Source: Enterococcus mundtii
Lineage (GTDB): Bacteria > Bacillota > Bacilli > Lactobacillales > Enterococcaceae
NCBI RefSeq assembly: GCF_013394305.1
Contig: NZ_AP019810.1
Span: 1,991,501 to 2,055,500, forward strand
Length of the DNA: 64,000 nucleotides
Reading direction: 5' to 3'
In this document: positions 29,462 through 38,466 of the stretch, piece by piece
How positions within the stretch are numbered: the first letter of the stretch is position 1
How the letters are laid out: each line of letters starts with the position of its first letter
Position numbers and translations under genes: made by a program
Notes under the pieces: generated by a model
The model's database searches: none
What the model was told of the DNA's origin: nothing
Seen by the model: the letters and a program-made list of their open reading frames with translations, nothing else

Positions 29462-30710
29462 TCTTACTTTGTACGTCTTTTTCGTATTGTAGGACTTCTT
29501 GGTACCAGTCCATGCCTACTGGGACGTTGTTGATTTCACAGAAGTAATTCCAAACGTCGGCGTATGGGAAGTCTTTTAATTCTTCAGTGAAGGCTAAGCG
29601 TTTGGTGAAGTCGAAGTTTAGTTCGGCTTGTTTTAATTCTTCGATTGGTTCAAGCATGGCTTTTAACAATGCCTTTTGCGTATTTCTTGTGCCGATTGCC
29701 CATGCGGCGATCCGGTTGATGGTTGCGTCAAAGAAATCGAGTCCGATCGCTGTTTTTTCAAGTAAATGATTGCGGACTAATTCTTTGCCGATTTCTTGTA
29801 ATTCATCATCCATGATCACAACATGGTCTGAATCCCAACGCACAGGACGAGAGACGTGGAGCATGATCCCTTTTGAGAATAAGGCTAAAGACGAAAGTTT
29901 ATTGGAGATGACTTCAGTTGGATGGAAGTGTCCTGCGTCTAGGCAGATCAATTTGTTACGTGTCAATCCATAGCCCATATAAAATTCGTGTGAACCTACT
30001 GTGTAAGCTTCGGCACCAAGTCCAAATAGTTTGGATTCTACGGCATCTTGTGTATATTCTTCGTTGAGTTCTTCTGAGAAAATCTCATCTAAAGATTCCA
30101 TCAACCGTTGGCGTGGAGATAGGCGGTCGATTGGATTGTCTTTCATTCCATCAGGCATCCAAAAATTATCGATACATGTTTGTCCGATTTCTTTTCCCAT
30201 ATACTCGGCGATTTTACGAGCGCGTTTCCCATGTTCGATCCAGTAATCCCGTACTTCTTTGTCTGGATGAGCAAGTGTCAAGCCATCTTTCATCATTGGG
30301 TGAGAGAAGAAGGTTGGATTGAAATCAAGACCGATGCCTTGTTCTTTTGCCCATGCGACCCATTTCTCGAAATGTTTTGGTTCGATCTCATTTAAATCGA
30401 CCGGTTCGTCTGTATCTAGATACATGGCATGTAAATTCAATTTATGATTCCCAGGAATCAATGAGAAAGCTTTTTCTAAATCTTGGCGTAATTGGTCCGG
30501 CGTATGTGCGGCTCCAGGATAGTTTCCTGTAGCCATGATGCCACCTGTTAATTCTCCATCTGGTGTCAAGAAACCTTTGACATCATCGCCTTGCCAACAG
30601 TGCATCGAAATCTTCACTTCTGCGAGTTTCTGCAAGACCTCCTCAGTATCGACACCGATACTCGCATATTTTGCTTTGGCTTCTTCATAACGTTCTTTGA
30701 CATTCATCAT
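29454..30710 (-). CDS. rhaA: L-rhamnose isomerase
   Basis: The 418-aa TIM-barrel enzyme interconverts L-rhamnose and L-rhamnulose using Mn2+. Family blocks seen: 'ISMHCWQGDDVKGF' near residue 33, 'NLHAMYLDTDEPVD', 'GLDFNPTFFSHP', 'CLDAGHFHPTE' (metal ligands Asp and His) and 'SRPVRWDSDHV'. Length is one less than E. coli RhaA. GGAGAG precedes ATG 30710. It lies between rhaB (15 bases upstream) and rhaD. Confidence 0.97.
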   Translation of the reverse strand: MMNVKERYEEAKAKYASIGVDTEEVLQKLAEVKISMHCWQGDDVKGFLTPDGELTGGIMATGNYPGAAHTPDQLRQDLEKAFSLIPGNHKLNLHAMYLDTDEPVDLNEIEPKHFEKWVAWAKEQGIGLDFNPTFFSHPMMKDGLTLAHPDKEVRDYWIEHGKRARKIAEYMGKEIGQTCIDNFWMPDGMKDNPIDRLSPRQRLMESLDEIFSEELNEEYTQDAVESKLFGLGAEAYTVGSHEFYMGYGLTRNKLICLDAGHFHPTEVISNKLSSLALFSKGIMLHVSRPVRWDSDHVVIMDDELQEIGKELVRNHLLEKTAIGLDFFDATINRIAAWAIGTRNTQKALLKAMLEPIEELKQAELNFDFTKRLAFTEELKDFPYADVWNYFCEINNVPVGMDWYQEVLQYEKDVQSKRL

Positions 30711-30725
30711 ATTGAATCTCTCCTT

Positions 30726-32177
30726 TTATATTAAAAATTCTTTATATCTAGCAAGTGCTTGTGTCATTTCCTCGGTATGTCGAGGGTGAAAAGTGGCTAA
30801 TGAAACAGAATCTCTGATCGCTTCACGCGCCAGTTGCAACGTACCGTAGCCGTTCGTTGCAATCATTTGGACCATTAGATTGCCAATAGCGGTCGCTTCA
30901 TCTGGTCCTGCTTCGACTTCGATATTGCAAATATCGGCTGTCAGCTGATTAAGGAAGGTATTATTTGAACCCCCACCGACGATGTGTAAATGATGAAATT
31001 CTATTCCGGTGATCCGTGCTAAGTTCTCTAGTTCGACAGCGTAGCATAGAGCTAAATTGTCATAGATACAGCGAGCCAGCTGACCAGGGGTTTGAGGGAT
31101 AGATTGGTTTGTTTCTTTACAATAATCTTGTAATTCTTGAATCATATTTTGGGGATTCAAGAAACGTGGGTCGTTGACATTGATCAATTGTTGGAAAGGC
31201 GCTTCCTGTTCTGCCAGTTCTGCCAATTCAGCAAAACTATAGGCACCATCTTGCAAACGAGCAACTTCTTGGATCAACCACATACCCATGATATTTTTTA
31301 AGAAGCGAATGGTTCCTTGCACACCCCATTCATTTGTAAAGTTAGCTTCAAATGCTTCTTTTGTTGAAATGCCTTCAGGAATCTCTACACCCATCAACGA
31401 CCAAGTGCCTGAACTGATGTATGCCCAATCTTTGCCAGTCGCGGGTGTGCCGACAACTGCTGAAGCAGTGTCGTGAGAAGCAATCGTGATAAAGGTCGCT
31501 TTTGGCAGATCATATGTCGGAAATTGGGCAGTTTGTAATTCGCCTAGAATCTGTCCAGGCTCGGTGATTCGTGGGAAAAGCGAAGCGTCGATGCCTAGAA
31601 CAGCTAAAATATCTGAGTCCCATTTCCGAGTTTCTAAGTTCAGAAGCTGCATAGTAGACGCATTAGTCTTTTCGGTGACTGCTTCTCCAGTGAAGAGGTA
31701 ACCGAGTAGATCAGGCATCAATAACAAACGATGGGCATTTATTAACGTTTCTTTTTCTTCAACAAGTAATTGAAACATCGTGTTGAATGGTTGCATTTGG
31801 ATACCTGTTTTTTGGTAAAGTTCATCTAGTGGCATGTTTTGTTCAAATTGTGGGATGGCTTCTTTCGTTCGCTCATCACGATAGCTCGTCGGGGCGTCGA
31901 TCAAATGACCATCAACATCAAGCAAGCCATAATCGACACCCCAAGTATCGATGCCGACATAACATTCTGCGATACCTTGTTGCTTGGCTTTTTCCAAACC
32001 TTTTAAGATTTCAGTGACTAGATGTGTGAGCGGCCACTTTGCGACACCATCGATTTTTTCAAATCCATTTTTGAAGCGATGGACTTCCTGTAAGTCAAAA
32101 CGGCCTAATTCATTAAGATTGGCATGGATCAAACGACCACTTGAAGCGCCAATATCGATAGCAAGATAATTCATCAA
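30726..32177 (-). CDS. rhaB: Rhamnulokinase
   Basis: The 483-aa FGGY-family kinase phosphorylates L-rhamnulose. It starts 'YLAIDIGASSGRLI' (ATP loop), with 'VGIDTWGVDYGLLD' (about 72-85, catalytic-region Asp), 'ASHDTASAVVGTPA' and 'HIVGGGSNNTFLNQLTAD' near the C-terminus. AGGAGG lies before ATG 32177. Second gene of the rhamnose operon, after the MFS transporter. Confidence 0.96.
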   Translation of the reverse strand: MMNYLAIDIGASSGRLIHANLNELGRFDLQEVHRFKNGFEKIDGVAKWPLTHLVTEILKGLEKAKQQGIAECYVGIDTWGVDYGLLDVDGHLIDAPTSYRDERTKEAIPQFEQNMPLDELYQKTGIQMQPFNTMFQLLVEEKETLINAHRLLLMPDLLGYLFTGEAVTEKTNASTMQLLNLETRKWDSDILAVLGIDASLFPRITEPGQILGELQTAQFPTYDLPKATFITIASHDTASAVVGTPATGKDWAYISSGTWSLMGVEIPEGISTKEAFEANFTNEWGVQGTIRFLKNIMGMWLIQEVARLQDGAYSFAELAELAEQEAPFQQLINVNDPRFLNPQNMIQELQDYCKETNQSIPQTPGQLARCIYDNLALCYAVELENLARITGIEFHHLHIVGGGSNNTFLNQLTADICNIEVEAGPDEATAIGNLMVQMIATNGYGTLQLAREAIRDSVSLATFHPRHTEEMTQALARYKEFLI

Positions 32178-32214
32178 AATTCCTCCAATTTGTTTTTACT
32201 TGAATCAATGAAAA

Positions 32215-33393
32215 CTAGACTTCATTTGGGAGTGGCTTCTTTTTAAAAGTAAGGAGAAGAAAAAGAATACCTAAAACGGTCATCAAAATGCAGCCATTGA
32301 TAAAAATATTTTGTAAAGCATCAGAACCGATACCGAATCTTTCTAAAAGTCGATGTCCATAGGGTGAAACAAAGTTACCGATATTTGCTAGAACGAGAAT
32401 AAAGGAAGTGGTGCTTGCTTTTGCTACTTGCGGAACTGAACGAGTAGCATCATTGAAGATGTAGGGAACGAACAGAGCAAAGGCGATACCGTTCAGTGCA
32501 GCCCCAACACCGATCATAAATAAATGATTGGCTGTCAAGATGAGGAATAAGCTTGCTGCCATGATGAAAAAAGAAATAGGCAACGTCCATCGTTTCAATC
32601 CTTTGTAAATCAACCCGAATAAGAAACCAGCAACCATGTTAGCAATCTGCATAAAAGAAAGAAGCGTTCCGGCATCTGATTCTGTTCCTAGATTTTCAGT
32701 CACGATGAAGGTCGAAAGCTTAACGACAACGATCATGTAGAAAATACAGAGAAAGAAGATCAAAATGCCATACATGAGAGTAGTCGGACGGAGTGTTCCT
32801 TTTTGTGCTGTTTCTTTTTTAAAGGTGGAGTTTTGTTTTTTCTTTGGCGGTTCAGGGACGAAAGCCATAAATAAGAAAATGATCGGAATGGTGATCAAGT
32901 AAACTAAGAATGCTTTTTGCCAGCCAAAAGTGAGGAGACGTCCGGCAGTGAAGGTCATGACTGCAGCTCCTAAACCTTGAAAGGCGGATTGGAAGCCAAT
33001 CAAGGTGGCAGCTTCTTCGCCTTCAAAAAATTCGCTGATCATACTGACTGCCAACGAGTTGAAGAGACCAAAGCCCGCACCTAATGCTGCGCGGGAGATC
33101 ATCAATAAATAGAAGTTGGCAGTGAAGACAGGTAACACGCCAGCAACTCCAGCAAGCAACAACCCAAGTAAGACAGTTTGTTTCTGTCCGATGGCTTTGG
33201 CAATCAAACTACTCAAAGCAATAAAAATCACAACAGTTAGTTGAGGAATGGTCATCAGTAGTTCGACGGATGAAGCCGATTGATCATTGAAGTAGCCTAA
33301 CATCATCGGTAAAGCGGATGCGATAGCAGTATTTGACGTTAAAACTAAGGAAATGGATAACAGCGACAGTTTCATCAACCAAGTCTTTCTCAT
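32215..33393 (-). CDS. MFS transporter, probable L-rhamnose permease
   Basis: The 392-aa protein has about twelve hydrophobic helices and the MFS inter-helix motif region 'LIAKAIGQKQTVLLG' after helix 2. ATG 33393 has GGAGG 9 bases upstream. As first gene of the rhamnose operon, and with no other transporter linked, it is the likely rhamnose importer; this replaces the RhaT proton symporter of enteric bacteria. Substrate is inferred from position only. Confidence 0.85.
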   Translation of the reverse strand: MRKTWLMKLSLLSISLVLTSNTAIASALPMMLGYFNDQSASSVELLMTIPQLTVVIFIALSSLIAKAIGQKQTVLLGLLLAGVAGVLPVFTANFYLLMISRAALGAGFGLFNSLAVSMISEFFEGEEAATLIGFQSAFQGLGAAVMTFTAGRLLTFGWQKAFLVYLITIPIIFLFMAFVPEPPKKKQNSTFKKETAQKGTLRPTTLMYGILIFFLCIFYMIVVVKLSTFIVTENLGTESDAGTLLSFMQIANMVAGFLFGLIYKGLKRWTLPISFFIMAASLFLILTANHLFMIGVGAALNGIAFALFVPYIFNDATRSVPQVAKASTTSFILVLANIGNFVSPYGHRLLERFGIGSDALQNIFINGCILMTVLGILFLLLTFKKKPLPNEV

Positions 33394-33431
33394 AGCTTGT
33401 TCCTCCAGATGAAGATGTATTTGTTGCACTC

Positions 33432-33460
33432 ATCATATCTTGTAACCCTTTTCACAACAA
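33432..33460 (-). promoter_or_regulatory. Promoter of the rhamnose operon
   Basis: On the minus strand TTGTTG, 17 bases, TATGAT, ending 38 bases before the transporter start. The ~120-bp divergent gap should also hold the AraC activator sites. Confidence 0.65.
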
Positions 33461-33515
33461 TGTCAGTATGTTACTATATTGGTGTCAAATTTACATATCA
33501 AGGGGGAGTAAAACG

Positions 33516-34496
33516 ATGAATCCGTTTGTACAAAAGATCTTTCTGCCGTATACACCCGAAGAGTTAGAACAGCGAAAGACGGGGCAATGGATCAAGGAAT
33601 TTGAAGGAGAAAACTTAGACGAACAAGACCAGCAATTCAAATTAGACGATCACCATCTTTTTCAAGAAAATAATATTTTGATTCGCCAACATCGACGCTT
33701 CGCTCATTATCCACTACATTCCCACCATTTTTTAGAATTCAATTATATGTATTGCGGTACTTCAGAACAGATCGTCAACGGTCTGCCAATCACTTTGAAA
33801 GAAGGACAATTATTACTTTTAGATACAAATAGTCGCCATGAACTGATGCCTTTGGGTGAACATGATATTTTGCTGAATTTCTTATTCAAAACGAATGATA
33901 TCAATATCAATCTTCTGAAAAAAATCGATCATCGCAGTGGGGGATTGACCTATAATTTTTTAATGAACGCCATTTTAGAACCTGGCTATAATGAGACCCA
34001 TCTTTTGTTAAACTTATCAAAACAACCAGAGATCCAAGTCACCTTGGATCAAATGATCCTCGAATATTTTTCAAAAAAACATCTAGGAAATGAAATCATG
34101 AATGCTTTTTCACAAGTGTTATTTTTACAGCTTTCTAGAGTCTATCACTCCCAATTAGCAAAAATATACAAAAAAGATGGACAAAGCAACTTAATGATCA
34201 AAATTCTGCAACGGATCGAAAGTGACTATCGAACATTGAACCTAAAAACATTGGCAGATGAGTTAGGGTATAATCCAAATTATCTGTCTAATTTGATCAA
34301 ACAACAGACTGGGAAATCCTTCAAACAATTGATTACGAACCAACGCTTACATGAAGCACAGGATCTAATTTTAGCTACCCGCTTCTCGATTGAGGAGATT
34401 GCGGCCAATGTAGGTTTTTCCAATAAGACACATTTTTACAAAAAATATCGAGAATATTTTGGGGATACGCCAATCGCCATTCGCAAACAACGTTGA
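33516..34496 (+). CDS. AraC-family activator of the rhamnose operon
   Basis: The 326-aa protein has an N-terminal cupin-type sensor ('HYPLHSHHFLEFNYMYCG', about 65-82) and a C-terminal double HTH ('LKTLADELGYNPNYLSNLIK' and 'IEEIAANVGFSNKTHFYKKY'), as in RhaS/RhaR. AGGGGGAG lies before ATG 33516. It diverges from the rhamnose operon, so L-rhamnose-dependent activation is the natural role. Which of RhaR or RhaS it corresponds to cannot be decided; there is only one such gene here. Confidence 0.9.
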   Translation: MNPFVQKIFLPYTPEELEQRKTGQWIKEFEGENLDEQDQQFKLDDHHLFQENNILIRQHRRFAHYPLHSHHFLEFNYMYCGTSEQIVNGLPITLKEGQLLLLDTNSRHELMPLGEHDILLNFLFKTNDININLLKKIDHRSGGLTYNFLMNAILEPGYNETHLLLNLSKQPEIQVTLDQMILEYFSKKHLGNEIMNAFSQVLFLQLSRVYHSQLAKIYKKDGQSNLMIKILQRIESDYRTLNLKTLADELGYNPNYLSNLIKQQTGKSFKQLITNQRLHEAQDLILATRFSIEEIAANVGFSNKTHFYKKYREYFGDTPIAIRKQR

Positions 34497-34518
34497 GGAC
34501 GTGGGCGATACATAAAAA

Positions 34519-34705
34519 AAACAACTGCGAAGGGAGTGAGACATTAGTTCTCCCCCCACCTATAACCGAATAAACGGCGGGAACAGAAGTAACCTCTTCG
34601 AAAAATAAGGCGCCATCCACAAAAATTTGAAAAACAATTTTCGTGGATGGCGCCTTATTTCTCGAGGCTGAACACTTCTGTCCCGACCTCAGATCGCAGT
34701 TGTTT
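34519..34705 (-). repeat. Intergenic hairpin repeat, copy B (bidirectional terminator)
   Basis: Outer arms AAACAACTGCGA (34519-34530) and TCGCAGTTGTTT (34694-34705) enclose the element; the inner stem pairs AATAAGGCGCCATCCAC with GTGGATGGCGCCTTATT. Read on the minus strand it has the family blocks ACAGAAGTGTTCAGC, CGAGAAATAAG and CCGTTTATTCGGTTATAGG. It lies between convergent genes and both ends carry T- or A-runs. Confidence 0.8.
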
Positions 34706-34709
34706 TTTG

Positions 34710-35090
34710 TTAATTTAAAGCAGTTAGAACATTATTTGGTACTTGATTTTCATTGATCGTCGTTGGCCCAGAGGTTACTCGTTTTTGGCTGACCTCTGCT
34801 TTGACATAACTATTAGGTTCTAACGGTGTTGGATTTTCTGAAGCAATCGTATAAGGCAATTTGATTGTTTTGCCATCCTTAGTAACAAAGGATAATTCAT
34901 AGTCATACGCTTTCCAATCCCACATTTTTTCGCCGCTATCATTTCGTGCATCTTTCAAAGGTGGAACCTTTTCCGGTACTTTTGCGTAGGCAACTTGGCT
35001 ATTGTAGGTCTGATCATAATATTGATAACCTTTGTAGCCACCAAACAATAACAATAAGAGAGCAATTGCTCCAATCAATTTTTTCATCAT
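34710..35090 (-). CDS. YxeA-like (DUF1093) secreted or membrane-anchored protein
   Basis: The ~126-aa protein has one N-terminal hydrophobic segment (about 3-20, signal peptide or anchor) and a C-terminal OB-like region: 'YDYELSFVTKDGKTIKLPY', 'LEPNSYVKAEVSQKRVTSG' and 'NQVPNNVLTALN', fitting the YxeA/DUF1093 pattern. Function unknown. ATG 35090 is chosen because AAAAGG lies 6 bases upstream; ATG 35096 would abut it. Monocistronic, convergent with the rhamnose regulator. Confidence 0.72.
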   Translation of the reverse strand: MMKKLIGAIALLLLLFGGYKGYQYYDQTYNSQVAYAKVPEKVPPLKDARNDSGEKMWDWKAYDYELSFVTKDGKTIKLPYTIASENPTPLEPNSYVKAEVSQKRVTSGPTTINENQVPNNVLTALN

Positions 35091-35216
35091 ATCCATCCTT
35101 TTATGTTTCTTGATATATCCAATTATCGCCGATTGATACAGTGTTTGAAAATCGAAAAACGTGACAATTTTGAAATATTATTAAAATAATACCATTCAGA
35201 CTCGTTCAGTATCTGT

Positions 35217-35245
35217 TTGACATTCTGGCAACCGCTTGCTATAGT
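35217..35245 (+). promoter_or_regulatory. Strong promoter of the MutS2-like leader
   Basis: Perfect TTGACA, 17-base spacer, TATAGT. The expected start (about 35252) is ~250 bases before the next ORF. Confidence 0.82.
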
Positions 35246-35251
35246 AAAAAA

Positions 35252-35501
35252 GAAAAATAAATAAAACCTAGATGAACGAGGTATTTTGATGAGTGTAGTA
35301 GGTATCTAATCGAGTAAGTTGAATAACCAATAAAGCAGTAGGCTTATTTGGTGTGCTTATAGATGGTACCTGTCTGAAACATTTCTTGTAATCAAATCAA
35401 GGGGAGGACATGTCTTATTTTAGCTGTGTCCTGCCCTTTTATTCTATTTTAGGTCTTTATTTATTTTGGGGACAGGTATCTCTTCAAGAAAAGGAGAGAA
35501 T
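35252..35501 (+). ncRNA. Structured leader or small RNA upstream of the MutS2-like gene
   Basis: No credible ORF lies between the promoter and 35502. Segment 35364-35373 (GGTACCTGTC) can form a 10-bp helix (one G-U) with GACAGGTATC at 35471-35480, which would enclose the terminator hairpin at 35399-35440. AGGTATCT occurs at 35300-35307 and again at 35474-35481, so the same middle segment could pair with either copy. This looks like an attenuator, or a ~190-base small RNA ended by the terminator. No known riboswitch class was recognised. Confidence 0.5.
35399..35442 (+). terminator. Terminator inside the MutS2-like leader
   Basis: AAGGGGAGGACA pairs with TGTCCTGCCCTT (11 pairs, one G-G mismatch) and is followed by TTTTATTCTATTTT. 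Confidence 0.82.
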
Positions 35502-37418
35502 ATGAATCATACAATCAAACAATTACAATTTGAACAAATCAGAAAAGAAGTGATTGCCCGAGCAATCGGAGATCACACGAAAGAACGTCTGGCAGAAATG
35601 TCAATCCCGACAAATCTTCAGACCGTAGAAACAAGACAAACAGAAACGAAAGAAGCCCGTACGATTTTAGAAAGTAGCCAGCACGTGCCCTTTATGGGGC
35701 TAACACGAATTGTGGCATTAACTGACCAAGTGAAAAAAGGCTTGATCTTAACCCCCGCTGAATTGATTGAATACGCTGATTTTTTGAGAAGCAGTCGAAT
35801 GATCACTCGCTTCTTTGAAAAAAACCAATATCAAACGCCATTACTGTATGCGTACAGTAAAAATCTACCGGATCTTCAAGCGGTGGAGGACTTAGTTTAT
35901 GAACAAATCAAGAACCAACAAGTCGCAGATGAAGCATCAAAAAATCTACGTAAAGTACGAAAACAAATCCAAACGGTAGAAAAAGAAATCCAAGATCGTT
36001 TGCTAAAATTCTTGCGTCATCCTGGGAATAAAGAAATGATCCAAGAAGCGATGATCGTTCAAAAAGGGGAACACGCAACGATCCCTATCAAAGCGAGTTA
36101 TAAAAATAAAGTAGCCGGAACGATCATTGAACAGTCGAATAAAGGTACGACGGTATTCATCGAACCAACAGCAGTCGCTAAAGCAAGCGCACAACATCAA
36201 TTATTGAAAGCAGAGGAAATTGCTGAAGAATATCAGATTCTAGCAAGTTTGACTGGGGCATTAGCTGAAAATGAACAGGCAATCGATCAAATCATCGAAA
36301 CGGTCACCGTTTTCGATATTATTTTCGCACGTGGGAAATACAGTAGAGAGATCAATGGCATCACACCTATCATCAATAAATCAGAACGCATCCATCTGAA
36401 ACAAGCGAGACATCCACTGTTATCAGAAAAAGCTGTGCCCTTAGATTTTGATTTGGGTGCAGAATATCGTGGATTAGTGATCACAGGTGCAAATGCTGGT
36501 GGGAAAACAGTTGTTTTGAAAACAGTCGGATTGCTGACGTTGATGGCAATGTTTGGTCTGCAAGTACCAGCAAAAGATGGGACAGAGCTTGCCGTATTCG
36601 ACGAAGTTTTTGTCGATGTCGGCGATCAACAAGATTTAGCGGATGCATTGAGTACTTTTTCTGGGCATATGCAAAATATCGCACAGATTTTGAATAAAGT
36701 GGGTAGAAATACCCTAGTTTTACTTGATGAGATCGGTAGTGGAACAGAACCAACGGAAGGGGCAGCTTTAGCAATCGCCATCATGTCTGCAATGTATGAG
36801 AAAGGTGCGCTGATGGTTGCAACGACCCATTACGGCGAAATCAAAGAGTTTGCGGAACGACATGAAGATTTTGTGCCGGCAGCAATGGCTTTTGACCGAG
36901 AAGCCTTACAACCAAAGTATCAATTACAGGTAGGAAAAACAGGGGAAAGCCAAGCATTGTGGATCGCTAAAAAAATGCAAATGTCAGAGGACTTGATCCA
37001 ACAAGCTCAGCAGTATCTTTCTACGAAAGACTATTCAAGTGAAAAACGCTTATTCAAACAACAAGTGAAGACGCAAGAAGTCAAGAACGAAGAAAAGGTT
37101 TTATTTTCAAAAGGGGATCGGGTATATGCCACCCAATACAAAAAAGAAGCATTAGTCTTTGAAGACACTGGCGAAGAGACGATCGTGATTTTTGTCGATA
37201 ACCAAAAAGAAACGGTCCTTCGACAGCGTGTCCTTTTAAAAATGAGAGCAGAAGAACTTTATCCTGTAGGCTATGAGATCGATCAGCTATTTACAGATTT
37301 TAAAACGAGAAAATGGGAACGAGATATCGAACGAGGTTCAAAAAAAGCCCACAAAAAATTATTAAAAGAAACCCGTCAGCGTCAGGCTGCACGAAATGGA
37401 AACTCCGAAAAAACATAA
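35502..37418 (+). CDS. MutS2-like ATPase without Smr domain
   Basis: The 638-aa protein shares the core of MutS2: a helical clamp region, Walker A 'TGANAGGKTVVLKTVG' (about 326-341), Walker B 'LVLLDEIGSGTEPTEG' (about 403-418) and 'VATTHYGEIKEF'. The C-terminal KOW-like/basic tail ends without the Smr nuclease domain, so it is ~150 residues shorter than true MutS2/RqcU (~785 aa). It is a paralogue, possibly acting on branched DNA or stalled ribosomes without cleavage. AAAGGAGAG precedes ATG 35502. It lies behind a promoter and a leader terminator, so expression may be attenuated. Confidence 0.85.
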   Translation: MNHTIKQLQFEQIRKEVIARAIGDHTKERLAEMSIPTNLQTVETRQTETKEARTILESSQHVPFMGLTRIVALTDQVKKGLILTPAELIEYADFLRSSRMITRFFEKNQYQTPLLYAYSKNLPDLQAVEDLVYEQIKNQQVADEASKNLRKVRKQIQTVEKEIQDRLLKFLRHPGNKEMIQEAMIVQKGEHATIPIKASYKNKVAGTIIEQSNKGTTVFIEPTAVAKASAQHQLLKAEEIAEEYQILASLTGALAENEQAIDQIIETVTVFDIIFARGKYSREINGITPIINKSERIHLKQARHPLLSEKAVPLDFDLGAEYRGLVITGANAGGKTVVLKTVGLLTLMAMFGLQVPAKDGTELAVFDEVFVDVGDQQDLADALSTFSGHMQNIAQILNKVGRNTLVLLDEIGSGTEPTEGAALAIAIMSAMYEKGALMVATTHYGEIKEFAERHEDFVPAAMAFDREALQPKYQLQVGKTGESQALWIAKKMQMSEDLIQQAQQYLSTKDYSSEKRLFKQQVKTQEVKNEEKVLFSKGDRVYATQYKKEALVFEDTGEETIVIFVDNQKETVLRQRVLLKMRAEELYPVGYEIDQLFTDFKTRKWERDIERGSKKAHKKLLKETRQRQAARNGNSEKT

Positions 37419-37480
37419 TAACAGATTCACAATGGCATACGAAGGATTGGAAGAGCTCGCAATAAAAAACCGACAATTAA

Positions 37481-37509
37481 TTGGTTCCACGTGGAAAGTA
37501 CGGTAAAAT
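37481..37509 (+). promoter_or_regulatory. Promoter with palindromic operator
   Basis: TTGGTT, 17 bases, TAAAAT, ending 32 bases before the next start. TTCCACGTGGAA at 37485-37496 is a perfect 12-bp palindrome in the spacer, ideally placed for repression. Confidence 0.6.
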
Positions 37510-37541
37510 AGATGAAATGACATTTTGGGAGTTGTTAAGTA

Positions 37542-38093
37542 ATGAATGGAGCATCTGATTGGCGAAAAGAAATTCGCACGATTCCGAATCTACTATCGAT
37601 TATAAGAATTCTTTTATTGCCTTTTTATTTGTATTTTATGAGTAAGCAAGCTTTCTATCTGGCTGGATCGATCATCCTCTTTTCAGGAGTCACAGACTTT
37701 TTAGATGGATATATCGCCCGAAGATTCAATCAGATCACAGAACTTGGAAAAGTTCTTGATCCAATCGGTGATAAGTTGACCCAATTGGTCTTAATCATCT
37801 CCATGGCATGGGAACGTCCGTATATCTGGCTCGTTTTAGCTTTATTTATTGTGAAAGAAGCATTTATGCTGATTGCTGGGATCGTTGCTTTGCGTAAACA
37901 GGTCAAATTAGATGGAGCAAAGTGGTATGGTAAATGGGCGACAGCTGTGATTTATGTAGGGATGATCCTGTTATTGCTTTTCCCAACGATTCCTGAAGGA
38001 TGGGTCATGGTGATATTTGCAATCATTACCTACAGTTTGGCTCAGTCCTTTGTTTTATATGCTTTGGAGTATCGTAAACTACTGAAGCGCTAG
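37542..38093 (+). CDS. CDP-alcohol phosphatidyltransferase (PgsA-like)
   Basis: The 183-aa membrane enzyme carries the full family motif D-x2-D-G-x2-A-R-x8-G-x3-D-x3-D in 'DFLDGYIARR' and 'GKVLDPIGDKL' (about 51-78), which binds metal and CDP-diacylglycerol. Five or so hydrophobic helices follow the expected pattern. Closest to PgsA (phosphatidylglycerophosphate synthase), but a cardiolipin synthase-type activity is possible. Since pgsA is normally linked to cinA/recA, this is probably a second copy. It has its own promoter with a palindrome. Confidence 0.85.
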   Translation: MNGASDWRKEIRTIPNLLSIIRILLLPFYLYFMSKQAFYLAGSIILFSGVTDFLDGYIARRFNQITELGKVLDPIGDKLTQLVLIISMAWERPYIWLVLALFIVKEAFMLIAGIVALRKQVKLDGAKWYGKWATAVIYVGMILLLLFPTIPEGWVMVIFAIITYSLAQSFVLYALEYRKLLKR

Positions 38094-38167
38094 GTAGTTT
38101 GGTGTATCTTATTGTTGTAACAGCGAATGAGAAGAGTACCGTTGCAATTTAAGTGAAGAATTTATCG

Positions 38168-38209
38168 AAAATCAATCGAAGTCAAAACTGGCTGAGATTG
38201 ATTTTTTTT
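38168..38209 (+). terminator. Terminator after the phosphatidyltransferase gene
   Basis: AAAATCAATC pairs with GATTGATTTT and is followed by T8; loop of about 18 bases. Confidence 0.78.
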
Positions 38210-38466
38210 AGTTTAAGATAAAAAAAATCAACTGAATGCAAAAAAATAGCTGGTAATATGCCGAAGCATAGACGTAGCAATGATTCAAGAGTAAATATTT
38301 CAAGGAGTTAGGCAATATGTGAAGTTGAAATTACACAGAGAAGACTATATGATTTTATTATAATCTATTCGAGAAACAGGTAGTTCACAAAAAATAAGAT
38401 CGATTCAATCAGTCATATGTACATATTTTAGGTTTTACTATCAATCATCAGAAGGAGAGGTAATTT
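38210..38466 (+). other. Intergenic region before the unknown 123-aa gene
   Basis: AT-rich with no ORF and no clear promoter. A good ribosome site (AGAAGGAGAGG) ends it, so the promoter of the 123-aa gene must lie within. Confidence 0.3.

Noticed and set aside
35340-35442. T-box-like TGGTACC before a terminator
   Set aside because: The motif lacks the following CGCG, lies ~30 bases from the terminator instead of overlapping it, and no specifier loop was seen; the tyrS leader shows what a real one looks like here.
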